Positions 34,020 to 41,967 of a stretch of 64,000 nt of DNA are shown one piece after another. Numbering within the stretch: position 1 is the stretch's first letter; each line of letters starts with the position of its first letter. Origin of the DNA: CAZECR01 sp964510495 (GTDB taxonomy: Bacteria > Patescibacteriota > Patescibacteriia > Magasanikbacterales > GWA2-37-8); the NCBI GenBank assembly GCA_964510495.1, contig CAZECR010000002.1, positions 16,302-80,301 on the forward strand, written 5' to 3'. Below the pieces are notes generated by a model, which was not told the origin of the DNA, searched no databases, and saw only the letters and a program-made list of their open reading frames with translations. The position numbers were made by a program, and so were the translations under genes.

Positions 34020-35261
34020 TTATTTAAGTACAATCAAATTTCTAATTTGCCGGGTTTCAGGCATGCTATAAAATTTGCCAGCTTTGGAAACTTCATCGAA
34101 CAGATAAAAGCCCCCGTTCAGCGAGATATAATTTTTAATACCTTTTAACTTATCAAAATAGCGGCTCTCGCTCTGCCCAACATAGAAATACTCACCATCA
34201 TGAGCAAGCCCGCGAATGAAACCAGAAAATTCTCCAACAATTCTTTGATTACCACGATACAGGATGCTGCGCATACTATCGAGATAAAAAAGTTCTGAGC
34301 CGATAAATTTGGGACTATGTGGCATCCAGGCATTGGTTATTAATGGACGACGCACAGCATAGTCATCAAGGTCAATTTCCATGATTCCCCCATCGTAGAC
34401 ACCCCAAGACCAATTACCGGAATGAGAAAAAAGTGAAACGTACAAATAACGATCCGTAACGAACAAATCGTTAATGTGGTGCATGTCTTTTTTATAATAA
34501 GTATATTTATCTGAAATCATGATATCAGTGACATGATCGAGTGTTTCAGATGAATATACGGAAATTTTATCTAATCCAGATTTGGCGATAAAAATAAGTT
34601 TTCGCTCCGGGCTATAGGCCATACCGTGTGATTTTGCATCCATTTCAAAACCAAATTCTTTAACGACAGTGTAATCATTTTTTGAAACCACTAGGCCACC
34701 ACGAACCTCATCTAATACATAATACTTGTCACCAGCATCAATAATCTGGTGCAACGTGCCTTCTAAAACCTTGGTCGATTGCCTAAGCGCAATGTCATAG
34801 AGATACAAACCGCCGCCACCACTCTTACCTTTGTCGAGTTCCGTGTAAATTTTGTGATCAGCAGAGCAAATAAGGAGTTTTGTCGTACACGCGTCAATAT
34901 CACCTAAAATTTTCAGATTATTTAACGCCGGTGTGCAACAAAAATCCGCGCCCGGCTTTAAACCATAACTGACTAGCTGTGGAATAATTGATTTATAAGC
35001 ACCGCTCGTAATAACAATATAAATATCAGCATCTTTCTTTTTTAATACTTCCGGATCGAATACATCAAATTCACTTTTTTTATCCGTGACCATGTATTTT
35101 TTACCCTTGCGCGACTCACTATTGTCAACAATATAGGCCAAGTTTGGGTTAGAGTATTGAAAGGTCTTTTCAAACCAATCATCCGCAACACCAAAAAAAA
35201 CAACTCGCTTGTCTTTGACGCTTTGATTAAATTCTTTCCAGTCTTGCCAAAGGGTAAACAT
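34020..35261 (-). CDS. Rossmann domain fused to a DUF4915-like beta-propeller
   Basis: The 413-residue protein has two parts. Residues 1-120 form a Rossmann-like unit (KRVVFFGVADDWFEKTF, AYIVDNSESRKGKKY, DIYIVITSGAYKSIIPQL) of the kind that precedes sugar methyltransferases in glycan loci. Residues 121-413 are repeats of beta strands (LLICSADHKIYTEL, HGMAYSPERKLIFIAKSG, DRYLYVSLFSHSG, WMPHSPKFIGSELFYLDS, FIRGLAHDGEYFYVGQS) that match the DUF4915/TIGR03032 propeller. I know no function for it. It lacks a signal peptide or membrane segment. A sugar-binding role is only a guess. Confidence 0.72.
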   Translation of the reverse strand: MFTLWQDWKEFNQSVKDKRVVFFGVADDWFEKTFQYSNPNLAYIVDNSESRKGKKYMVTDKKSEFDVFDPEVLKKKDADIYIVITSGAYKSIIPQLVSYGLKPGADFCCTPALNNLKILGDIDACTTKLLICSADHKIYTELDKGKSGGGGLYLYDIALRQSTKVLEGTLHQIIDAGDKYYVLDEVRGGLVVSKNDYTVVKEFGFEMDAKSHGMAYSPERKLIFIAKSGLDKISVYSSETLDHVTDIMISDKYTYYKKDMHHINDLFVTDRYLYVSLFSHSGNWSWGVYDGGIMEIDLDDYAVRRPLITNAWMPHSPKFIGSELFYLDSMRSILYRGNQRIVGEFSGFIRGLAHDGEYFYVGQSESRYFDKLKGIKNYISLNGGFYLFDEVSKAGKFYSMPETRQIRNLIVLK

Positions 35262-35265
35262 ACAG

Positions 35266-36339
35266 TTATGAATTCGTAGAATTAGCTTGGATTAAAGATA
35301 TATAGTCACGAGCAAACGCAGCATTGTCTCGTTCAAATTGGTCGGCCGAAAAATACTTAACCCCCCTAAAATTTTGAACAAAAGTGCCGGGAAAACCAGA
35401 TTTGAAATGAGCGATCTGCAACTGCTTTTGATCGGGAAGAGAATCGTACTGGGCTGATGGCGTTGAAGGTTGTTCCATATCAACCAGACGAATGCCTTTA
35501 TTTTTATAATACTCGAGTGCTGAGTAAATGAGCGCGTGGTACAGGGGAAGCCGATCATATTCGGGATCATCAGCCGCCGAGCAGTACGCTGCCACATTGC
35601 CGTTATGCTCAAAATAGACATAGGCAATATCTTTTTCCTTATATTTAAGACCAAAGAGCGCCGCCTGTCCGTCGATCAATTTTTTAAACTGGAGGTCAAA
35701 TGTTTCTTTGGGCCTTGTTACCCTACCGGAACAACGTCGATGGAGTTCGCGATATTCTTCATGGCTCTCATAGGACGGATTACTACTATCGATCGTAAAA
35801 ATTGAGTACGCAGCATCATTCAAAATCCTTTTTATATTACGCCTGTGATTTTCCCTGCACTGTTTATAAATATCGGGAACCGTCAAATCAACTACATAAT
35901 TCAGTATCGAGGTATCCAAATAACCATACTCTTGTAAAAAATTATAATTGAAGCGATCGGTCTCGAGTGGATCAACTTGAAATAGCATCTTATCGACACG
36001 ATGCTCCAGAGCGAGTTCGTCGATCAGTCTAAAAACATCCTTTTCAATAGCCTTATCGAGGATAAGGGGTGCGTCGACATAATCGCCAAGGCAGCTTACC
36101 GCACATACTTCTGCACTTTTTTCAATGGGCAAAAACACTCCGGCTAACGGTTTATTATTAACCAAATACACAAAACTGGCGTTTACATAGTCCACGCCCT
36201 TTTCTTTCGCTGTCAAAGGATACGCCGCAAGGCTGGTCAGTAAATAACGCGGACTAGGCCTATACTGATTAAGTATTTCCTGCCAATATGTACTGAATAA
36301 ATCTGGTCGATCCCTTTCTAAAATAAGCTGTATCGACAT
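35266..36339 (-). CDS. FemAB/BioF2-like GNAT-fold acyltransferase
   Basis: The 357-residue protein has two GNAT-like halves of the FemAB type: VYLVNNKPLAGVFLPI, then LDTSILNYVVDLTVPDIYKQCRENHRRNIKRI, the NxRRxIKR segment typical of that group, and AALFGLKYKEKDIAYVYFEHNGNVAAYCSAADDPEYDRLPLYHALIYSAL. FemAB members move amino acids or acyl groups to a peptidoglycan peptide or a sugar amine. It is the first gene of the 25-gene run, with a promoter at 36379-36407. Either an aminoacyl-tRNA or an acyl-CoA donor is possible. Confidence 0.78.
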   Translation of the reverse strand: MSIQLILERDRPDLFSTYWQEILNQYRPSPRYLLTSLAAYPLTAKEKGVDYVNASFVYLVNNKPLAGVFLPIEKSAEVCAVSCLGDYVDAPLILDKAIEKDVFRLIDELALEHRVDKMLFQVDPLETDRFNYNFLQEYGYLDTSILNYVVDLTVPDIYKQCRENHRRNIKRILNDAAYSIFTIDSSNPSYESHEEYRELHRRCSGRVTRPKETFDLQFKKLIDGQAALFGLKYKEKDIAYVYFEHNGNVAAYCSAADDPEYDRLPLYHALIYSALEYYKNKGIRLVDMEQPSTPSAQYDSLPDQKQLQIAHFKSGFPGTFVQNFRGVKYFSADQFERDNAAFARDYISLIQANSTNS

Positions 36340-36378
36340 GTGAATGGCACGTTATATTGCCATGGTAAAATCAAACAT

Positions 36379-36407
36379 AGCTTACCAATACATAGCTATA
36401 CTGTCAA
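36379..36407 (-). promoter_or_regulatory. Candidate promoter for the 25-gene leftward run
   Basis: Leftward TTGACA (36407-36402), a 17 bp spacer and TAAGCT (36384-36379), with TGG just before it as an extended -10, lie about 40-60 bp upstream of the first gene at 36339. No other good candidate is seen in this 273 bp divergent gap for that direction. Confidence 0.5.
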
Positions 36408-36550
36408 CCTAATTCCCCTGTTTAAGTATGGCTTCAACCGACAACCGGTATGACGAACCCTTAGGGCCAGGGTAGCCTTGGAATAGGCCGAGCACATTTG
36501 CGGAAAATACACCTCTGACTTATCGAACAGTAAACTGACCTGACTGCAAG

Positions 36551-36579
36551 TTGACCCTAATTTTGTTGTAGGATATACT
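36551..36579 (+). promoter_or_regulatory. Promoter for the cysD-cysNC-cupin run
   Basis: TTGACC (36551-36556), a 17 bp spacer and TATACT (36574-36579) precede the cysD start at 36613 by 33 bp. The rest of the divergent gap shows no other strong signal. Confidence 0.7.
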
Positions 36580-36612
36580 AAAACAACTCAATTATAAAAA
36601 CTCTTCGTACGT

Positions 36613-37521
36613 ATGGTCGAAGCCTACAATCTCAATTATTTAAAGCAACTCGAAGCTGAAAGTATCCATATATTCCGGGAAATGGCCGCTGAATTTAAAA
36701 ATCCGGTCATTTTGTATTCAATCGGAAAAGATTCAGCTACCCTGCTTCGCCTAGCCGAAAAAGCCTTCGCTCCTGGCAAGATCCCCTTTCCCCTTCTCCA
36801 TATTGATACCGGTTTTAAATTCAAGGAAATGATCGCCTTTCGCGATTATTATGTTAAAAAGATTGGCGCAAAATTACTGGTAGAGAAAAATGAATCCCCC
36901 GAAGCTCAGGCGCTTGGACCGGAAGAAGCTCGAACAGACATCTATATTTATCACAAAAAAACAAAACCGCTCTTAGACGCTATTAAACGAAATAACTTTG
37001 ATGCCGCTGTTGGTGGTGCCCGTCGTGAAGAAGAAAAGTCCCGAGCTAAAGAGCGTGTTTTTTCCTTCCGCACAGAACTTGGCGGCTGGGATCCAAAAAA
37101 CCAACGTCCTGAACTTTGGTCGCTCTACAATACTCGAATCAAAGAAGGACAGAGTGTCCGTGTTTTCCCCCTCTCCAACTGGACCGAAGCTGACATCTGG
37201 GCCTATATTCTGATGGAAAAAATTGAAATCGTGCCCCTGTACTTTGCGGAAAAAAGAAAAGTATTTCAGCGCAACGGCATTTTACTTCGCGTGGACGAAT
37301 TTAACCAACCAAAAGAAGGTGAGGAGGTCATCGAAATGATGAGTCGCTACCGAACACTCGGCTGTTCGCCATCGACTGGAGCCGTAGCTTCTACCGCAAC
37401 CACTTTGGAAGAAATATTAGAGGAAGTGCTCGTGGCCCGTAAATCAGAACGTGAAAACCGAGCGATTGATTACACATCCGATTCTTCGATGGAACAAAAA
37501 AAGAAAGAAGGCTACTTTTAA
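36613..37521 (+). CDS. cysD: Sulfate adenylyltransferase subunit 2
   Basis: The 302-residue protein has the PP-loop-type SIGKDSAT (36-43), FPLLHIDTGFKFKEM, GGARREEEKSRAKERVFSFR, FPLSNWTEADIW, VPLYFAEKR, and CSPSTGAV near the C-terminus, all typical of CysD. It pairs with the GTPase CysN to make adenosine 5'-phosphosulfate from ATP and sulfate in the cytosol. The stop is 3 bp before the CysN-C start. No CysH or other reductive step is nearby, so the sulfate is probably meant for transfer rather than reduction. Length is normal. Confidence 0.95.
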   Translation: MVEAYNLNYLKQLEAESIHIFREMAAEFKNPVILYSIGKDSATLLRLAEKAFAPGKIPFPLLHIDTGFKFKEMIAFRDYYVKKIGAKLLVEKNESPEAQALGPEEARTDIYIYHKKTKPLLDAIKRNNFDAAVGGARREEEKSRAKERVFSFRTELGGWDPKNQRPELWSLYNTRIKEGQSVRVFPLSNWTEADIWAYILMEKIEIVPLYFAEKRKVFQRNGILLRVDEFNQPKEGEEVIEMMSRYRTLGCSPSTGAVASTATTLEEILEEVLVARKSERENRAIDYTSDSSMEQKKKEGYF

Positions 37522-37524
37522 TAT

Positions 37525-39360
37525 ATGAATGGAGCTGAAAAAAAATATAATCGAGATATCGAACTTTTAACCTTTGTAACAGCAGGCAGTGTTGATGATG
37601 GAAAATCGACGCTTATTGGGCGGTTACTCTACGATTTAGACCAGATTTATGACGATCAGATCGAGGCTGTTAAAAAAGCGGACAAGGTAGAAGGCGAAAT
37701 GGACTTTTCGCTGTTTACCGACGGCTTATCAGCCGAACGAGAACAAAAAATCACTATCGATGTTGCCTATCGCTATTTTTCTACCAATAAAAGGCGATTC
37801 ATTATTGCGGATGTACCCGGTCACGAACAATATACCCGCAATATGGCTACCGGCGCATCTAAAGCAGCGGCCGCGCTTATTTTGATTGATGCCAGAAAAG
37901 GTTTATTGCCCCAGACAAAACGTCATTTATTTATCGCCACGCTGTTTGGCATTCCCCATATTGCCATCATAATTAACAAGATGGACATGGTAGGTTACGA
38001 TGAGAATATTTTTGAGTCTATCAGACAAGAATGTATCGACTTTACTTCAAAATTACAAATGTACGACCTCCAATTTATCCCGGCCTCTTCGCTCAAAGGA
38101 GATATGATCGTGAGCCGCGGTGAAAACATGCCTTGGTATGGCGGCCGCACAGTCATGAACTACCTTGAAAACATTGAGATTGCGAGTGATAGGAATCTGA
38201 TTGATTTCCGCTTGCCGGTTCAGTACATAATTCGGCCCGACCAAGATTTTCGAGGGTATGCCGGAACAATCGAGGGAGGTACTATTTCCGTTGGCGAAAC
38301 CGTAAAAATACTACCTTCAAACCGGACAACAACAGTCAAAGAAATTTTTGTTGCTGGAGTAAAACGAGAATATGCATTTAATCCCGAAGCTGTTGTTGTA
38401 GCACTGAACGACGAACTGGATATCAGCCGGGGCGATATGATCGTACGGCCTAACAACCTGCCTGAAATTTCGAACCAGCTCGATGCCATGATTTGCTGGT
38501 TTAGCGAAACACCACTCCAAAAAGGTAAGCGATACCTACTAAAACACATGACGACTACGGTACCAGTCTTTGCTACTGATCTAAGGTATAAAATTGACAT
38601 CAAAACGCTCCACCGAGACAAAGGCACCGAGTTACAGTTTAATGATATTGGACGAGTCAGTTTAGAAACGCTCAAACCCTTATTTTTTGATTCGTATACC
38701 CAGAATAAAAACACAGGATGCTTTATCATCATAGATGAAATGACCAACGACACTGTTGGAGCAGGTGTTATTAAAGAGAAAGTAGAGGCTGGAGAGAGCC
38801 AAGAAAAGCTTGCTGAAAACAGTGAAAAAACACAGAATATCGGCCACGTTCTATGGTTTACTGGGTTATCAGGCGCTGGCAAAAGTACTATCGCTGAAAA
38901 AGTAGCTACTGAACTAAAAAAACAAGGCGTGCCGTTTGAACATTTGGACGGCGACACAGTTAGAGAACTGTTAACAGCACATTTAGGTTTTAGCCATGAA
39001 GACAGAAAGAAAAATGTTGAAATTGTTGCTTTTGCAGCCAAACTTCTAGCCAAGCACGGCGTAATTGTTTTGGTCACGATGATTTCTCCTTATCAGGAAC
39101 AGCGAGAACAGTTGAAAAATAAGATCGGGAATTGCAGTGAAATTTTTGTTAATGCTCCGCTCGAAGTATGCGAAGCGCGCGACGTAAAGGGTTTGTATAA
39201 AAAGGCACGAGCCGGAATCCTGGAGATGTTCACCGGAATAGACCACCCATACGAAGCACCAAGTAATCCTGACCTAGAATTAAACACCGACCAAGAGTCT
39301 ATCGAACAATCCGCAGCAAAGGTTTTGGAACATCTCAGAAGTAAATCAAAGTCTCATTAA
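37525..39360 (+). CDS. cysNC: Bifunctional sulfate adenylyltransferase subunit 1/APS kinase
   Basis: The 611-residue fusion has an N-terminal translation-factor-like GTPase: GSVDDGKST (21-29), DVPGHEQYT (96-104) and NKMD (151-154). Elongation-factor beta-barrel domains fill residues 225-400. The APS kinase starts near residue 440 with GLSGAGKST (447-455), LDGDTVRELL, LGFSHEDRKKNVE, ISPYQEQR and FTGIDHPYEAP. It would make APS with CysD and then phosphorylate it to PAPS. In the switch region EREQKITIDVAY carries Lys where Gly is usual. The fusion is common in sulfation loci. Confidence 0.95.
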   Translation: MNGAEKKYNRDIELLTFVTAGSVDDGKSTLIGRLLYDLDQIYDDQIEAVKKADKVEGEMDFSLFTDGLSAEREQKITIDVAYRYFSTNKRRFIIADVPGHEQYTRNMATGASKAAAALILIDARKGLLPQTKRHLFIATLFGIPHIAIIINKMDMVGYDENIFESIRQECIDFTSKLQMYDLQFIPASSLKGDMIVSRGENMPWYGGRTVMNYLENIEIASDRNLIDFRLPVQYIIRPDQDFRGYAGTIEGGTISVGETVKILPSNRTTTVKEIFVAGVKREYAFNPEAVVVALNDELDISRGDMIVRPNNLPEISNQLDAMICWFSETPLQKGKRYLLKHMTTTVPVFATDLRYKIDIKTLHRDKGTELQFNDIGRVSLETLKPLFFDSYTQNKNTGCFIIIDEMTNDTVGAGVIKEKVEAGESQEKLAENSEKTQNIGHVLWFTGLSGAGKSTIAEKVATELKKQGVPFEHLDGDTVRELLTAHLGFSHEDRKKNVEIVAFAAKLLAKHGVIVLVTMISPYQEQREQLKNKIGNCSEIFVNAPLEVCEARDVKGLYKKARAGILEMFTGIDHPYEAPSNPDLELNTDQESIEQSAAKVLEHLRSKSKSH

Positions 39361-39365
39361 GCAAT

Positions 39366-39788
39366 ATGCAAGGCGTTACCGTACAGACGATGAATCCAAT
39401 TTCAACTTCTGCTAAAGGAGAAACTTTTGAGCTGTTTAAGGGTCTGCCCGGTCAACAGATCACTTTATATCACCGTAATAAGGGTGTTAGTTTTGGCAAC
39501 CATTTCCACAAAGGTGTTGACCAGGCCAAAGATCCAGAATACTTTTTTCTCATTTCCGGACAGGTCACAGCTTCATTTTATAACGGCTTAACCGGTGAAC
39601 GGGAGACTTTGGAGATCGGTCAGAGTGACCTGCTAACCATTAATAAAAATATTTACCACTCTCTTACTGCCCTTACCAAAGTGACTTTTATTGAATATCG
39701 CAGTCAGGTATTTGACGAAAAGAAAAATGATTGTTGGCCGCTCGAGGAGTACGAGGCATATTTAGAAACACTAAAAAAACAGAGATAA
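39366..39788 (+). CDS. Cupin protein of the sugar-isomerase/WxcM-C type
   Basis: The 140-residue protein is a single cupin barrel: SFGNHFHKGVDQAKDPEYFFLISGQVTASFYNG and later DLLTINKNIYHSLTALTKVTFIEYRSQ, with candidate metal or catalytic His in the first motif. It resembles FdtA/WxcM-C and RmlC-like proteins acting on nucleotide sugars. It follows the APS kinase fusion by 5 bp and shares its terminator, so it belongs to the PAPS operon. Its link to sulfation is unclear; it may tailor the sugar that is sulfated. Confidence 0.75.
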   Translation: MQGVTVQTMNPISTSAKGETFELFKGLPGQQITLYHRNKGVSFGNHFHKGVDQAKDPEYFFLISGQVTASFYNGLTGERETLEIGQSDLLTINKNIYHSLTALTKVTFIEYRSQVFDEKKNDCWPLEEYEAYLETLKKQR

Positions 39789-39801
39789 CTCTGTTTTTTT
39801 T
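39773..39801 (+). terminator. Intrinsic terminator of the cysD-cysNC-cupin run
   Basis: Perfect 12 bp arms (39773-39784 and 39789-39800) with a 4-base loop begin in the last codons of the cupin gene and end in a T tract. The stop codon TAA (39786-39788) lies in the loop. Confidence 0.85.
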
Positions 39802-39865
39802 AACACTGCATAGGGAATTTACTCCTCAGCTTTTGATTGTACACTTTTTTCAATATTCAATCCCC

Positions 39866-39938
39866 CTACTCGTTTCCTCAAGCTTATTTAAAAAAACGAG
39901 TAGTGGAGGGACTGAGGTCGCAACTGTCCGACCACTAC
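39866..39938. other. Overlapping inverted repeats in the 39789-39985 intergenic stretch
   Basis: CTACTCGTTT (39866-39875) pairs perfectly with AAACGAGTAG (39894-39903), and GTAGTGG (39900-39906) pairs with CCACTAC (39932-39938). The two stems share bases, so only one can form at a time. No T tract follows in either direction. I cannot assign it a function. Confidence 0.35.
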
Positions 39939-39985
39939 GTAACAGCTAAAAAGTGAACATCCTCGGCCAGGCGATTACAGGGAGA

Positions 39986-40186
39986 TCATTTTCTACCCCA
40001 TTTCACCCTGCCCCAAAAGTACTCGTACAGATTGTGCACCACCAACTTGACACACACATCGATTGCTCCTGCACCCAAGGAGAAATCTAGACGTCGAGTT
40101 GCAGCAAACACAATAAGTGTGGTCATGAGGCTCCCAATGAACCTCCACAGGCTGGTTCGAATCAGTCTGCGCGTATGTGTTTCCAT
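39986..40186 (-). CDS. DUF2061-like small membrane protein
   Basis: The protein is about 66 residues. METHTRRLIRTSLWRFIGSL is followed by a hydrophobic LMTTLIVFAATRR segment, then LGAGAIDVCVKLVVHNLYEYFWGRVKWG, the DUF2061 pattern of two short membrane segments and a W-G end. I start it at ATG 40186 because AGAGGG lies about 8 bp upstream and the start fits the usual 65-70 residues; more upstream ATGs (40231, 40258) fall in a palindrome. DUF2061 proteins are found next to CysN/CysC genes in some bacteria, and here it faces the cysD operon. Function is unknown. Confidence 0.7.
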   Translation of the reverse strand: METHTRRLIRTSLWRFIGSLMTTLIVFAATRRLDFSLGAGAIDVCVKLVVHNLYEYFWGRVKWGRK

Positions 40187-40207
40187 GTTATGCCCTCTAT
40201 CATTTCT

Positions 40208-40257
40208 TGTTCGAGCATACGTACTTGTCATTTTTGACAAATGGCTAAGCTCGAACA
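40208..40257 (-). promoter_or_regulatory. Nested palindrome in the DUF2061 leader
   Basis: An outer perfect 9 bp inverted repeat (40208-40216 and 40249-40257) encloses a smaller TTGTCA-TTTT-TGACAA palindrome (40225-40240). It lies between the putative promoter and the start at 40186, so it could be an operator or an RNA hairpin. Confidence 0.5.
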
Positions 40258-40272
40258 AAAAATTCCACGACT

Positions 40273-40301
40273 ACCTTAGCATCTTACAAGTAATCCGTCA
40301 A
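40273..40301 (-). promoter_or_regulatory. Candidate promoter for the DUF2061 gene
   Basis: Leftward TTGACG (40301-40296), a 17 bp spacer and TAAGGT (40278-40273) lie upstream of the nested palindrome. Confidence 0.45.
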
Positions 40302-40379
40302 TCATTCTGGCCCACAAAAACTATAAGAACAAAGGCGGAAGCATGAAATAAGGTCTAGGCACGCATCACATCTGCGAAC

Positions 40380-40409
40380 TTGCGCAGTACGACCCCATCT
40401 TGCTATACT
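40380..40409 (+). promoter_or_regulatory. Extended -10 promoter for the rightward capsule run
   Basis: TGCTATACT (40401-40409) is an extended -10; TTGCGC (40380-40385) is a weak -35 with an 18 bp spacer. The first gene starts at 40436, so the leader is about 20 bp. Confidence 0.5.
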
Positions 40410-40435
40410 GAGTCAGACTTAAGGCATGATTAATT

Positions 40436-41962
40436 ATGAACGCATTTAACGGTAAAAGAATTTTTATATTCCAACAGCGTGGTTGGGCCACCACGATTGG
40501 TCAATTTTTGGCTGAAAAACTGACTGCTGAAGGCGCGGAACTTGGCGCGCTCACACTAAAACGCACCACGCATGATTTTATCTTAAAACAAACCAAACCC
40601 GCGTACAGCTTAGTTATCAGCCATGATGATATCATGAGCGAACCGGAAAAATACCTTGATAATGACACCTTTACTCTAGCTGAAATTTGCCGAGAACTCG
40701 GAATTGACTCTATTTGGCCTATTGTCTACAGCCTTCGGAATCACGTTAAATCCTACAAAGATAAATATTACTACAGCTTTAAACAAAATGTTTCAGACGA
40801 AGCCATAATTGATTATGTTAAGGCTATCTATAAATGTATTCGCATCGTTTTTAAGGATTTTAAACCAGACCTGATTTTAACACCCAATTTTGTTGCGCTG
40901 CCGCATATTATGTTTAATTTGTATGCAAAAAAGCATGGCGTGCCAATGATTGGGGTAACTGACAGCAAGGTACAAGGCAACTATATTTTTACCTATGACT
41001 ATCAAGAGAGCACCGGGCCATTCCACGACCGCCTCGACGCCCTGAACCAAGGCTTACTACCACCCTCACCCAATCTTACGCGAGCCAAGATCTACATACA
41101 GGAATTTCGAACAAATTTTAAAGCACCCGAAACCTCTAGGTATTTACCGCAAAAAACTTCTTTCTACCGTAGGCTGCGCCACGAGATTGCCCCCTATTAT
41201 TATTGCTTGCGTTGGTTTATTGACCCACAAATTAATGTACTCAAAAGTACCGGTATTACCGCTGATTATCGCCCGCCGCACATTATTCTGCGCGACCACT
41301 ACGCTCATGCCTACAACAAATACCGCGCGGAAAATTTTGGCTACTATCCACTTGAAAAAATTGGCCCAGCAATTTATTTTCCTCTTCAGTTCCAACCGGA
41401 ATCCTCCATTGATGTTAGTGCGCCTTTTTTCAATAACCAAATGGAAACAGCCCGGCAGGTAGCAATGTCGATGCCTGATGATTATACACTCATCGTAAAA
41501 GAACACCCGGCCATGATTGGTTACAGGCCTGCTTCGTGCTTCGAAAAACTATCTCGAACGGTTAACGTAAAATTGGTCGATTACCGTATTCCTAGTCAAA
41601 AAATTCTGGAAAAAGCCGCTCTTGTTGTAAGCCCCAACAGCACGACCATTGCGGAAGCTGCATTTTTACATAAACCCGCTATCCAGCTCGGAAATATTGG
41701 CACGCTACTCAAACTGCCGAATGTTTTTCATCACACAAACTTTTCAACATTAGCCAGTGCTATCAAAACTGCTTTAGCCGCAGATCTACATACACCAGAA
41801 TACGAACGTCGTCTCGAGAATTATGTGACGAGCGCTTATGATGCTGGATTTAACTTTGATTACATCATGGCTTGGGAAACTGGTAAGAAAGATGATCTCG
41901 AAACACTGTGGGTACTCTATCGCAGTGAAATTGAACTCGCCTTCGGTATCTCAGTCATTTAA
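40436..41962 (+). CDS. Capsule polysaccharide synthesis-like GT-B protein
   Basis: The 508-residue protein resembles the CapZ/KpsS-type Capsule_synth group. The first half has a Rossmann-like IFIFQQRGWATTIGQFLAEKL and FKPDLILTPNFVALPHIMFNLYAKKHGVPMIG. The second half has IYFPLQFQPESSID, YTLIVKEHPAMIGYR and VVSPNSTTIAEAAFLHKPAIQLG, as in KpsS and CDP-glycerol transferases. It could transfer a Kdo-like or other sugar onto a lipid carrier in the cytosol. It opens a five-gene rightward run ending with wecB. The family is fairly clear, the sugar not. Confidence 0.75.
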   Translation: MNAFNGKRIFIFQQRGWATTIGQFLAEKLTAEGAELGALTLKRTTHDFILKQTKPAYSLVISHDDIMSEPEKYLDNDTFTLAEICRELGIDSIWPIVYSLRNHVKSYKDKYYYSFKQNVSDEAIIDYVKAIYKCIRIVFKDFKPDLILTPNFVALPHIMFNLYAKKHGVPMIGVTDSKVQGNYIFTYDYQESTGPFHDRLDALNQGLLPPSPNLTRAKIYIQEFRTNFKAPETSRYLPQKTSFYRRLRHEIAPYYYCLRWFIDPQINVLKSTGITADYRPPHIILRDHYAHAYNKYRAENFGYYPLEKIGPAIYFPLQFQPESSIDVSAPFFNNQMETARQVAMSMPDDYTLIVKEHPAMIGYRPASCFEKLSRTVNVKLVDYRIPSQKILEKAALVVSPNSTTIAEAAFLHKPAIQLGNIGTLLKLPNVFHHTNFSTLASAIKTALAADLHTPEYERRLENYVTSAYDAGFNFDYIMAWETGKKDDLETLWVLYRSEIELAFGISVI

Positions 41963-41967
41963 ATTAT

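Noticed and set aside
38220..39077. Long open frame (285 codons) antisense to the CysN-C fusion
   Set aside because: It lies wholly inside a well-supported gene, its product is serine/threonine-rich with no domain, and it has no start signal of its own.
39866..39903. Terminator for the DUF2061 gene
   Set aside because: The stem is good but neither strand has a T tract after it.
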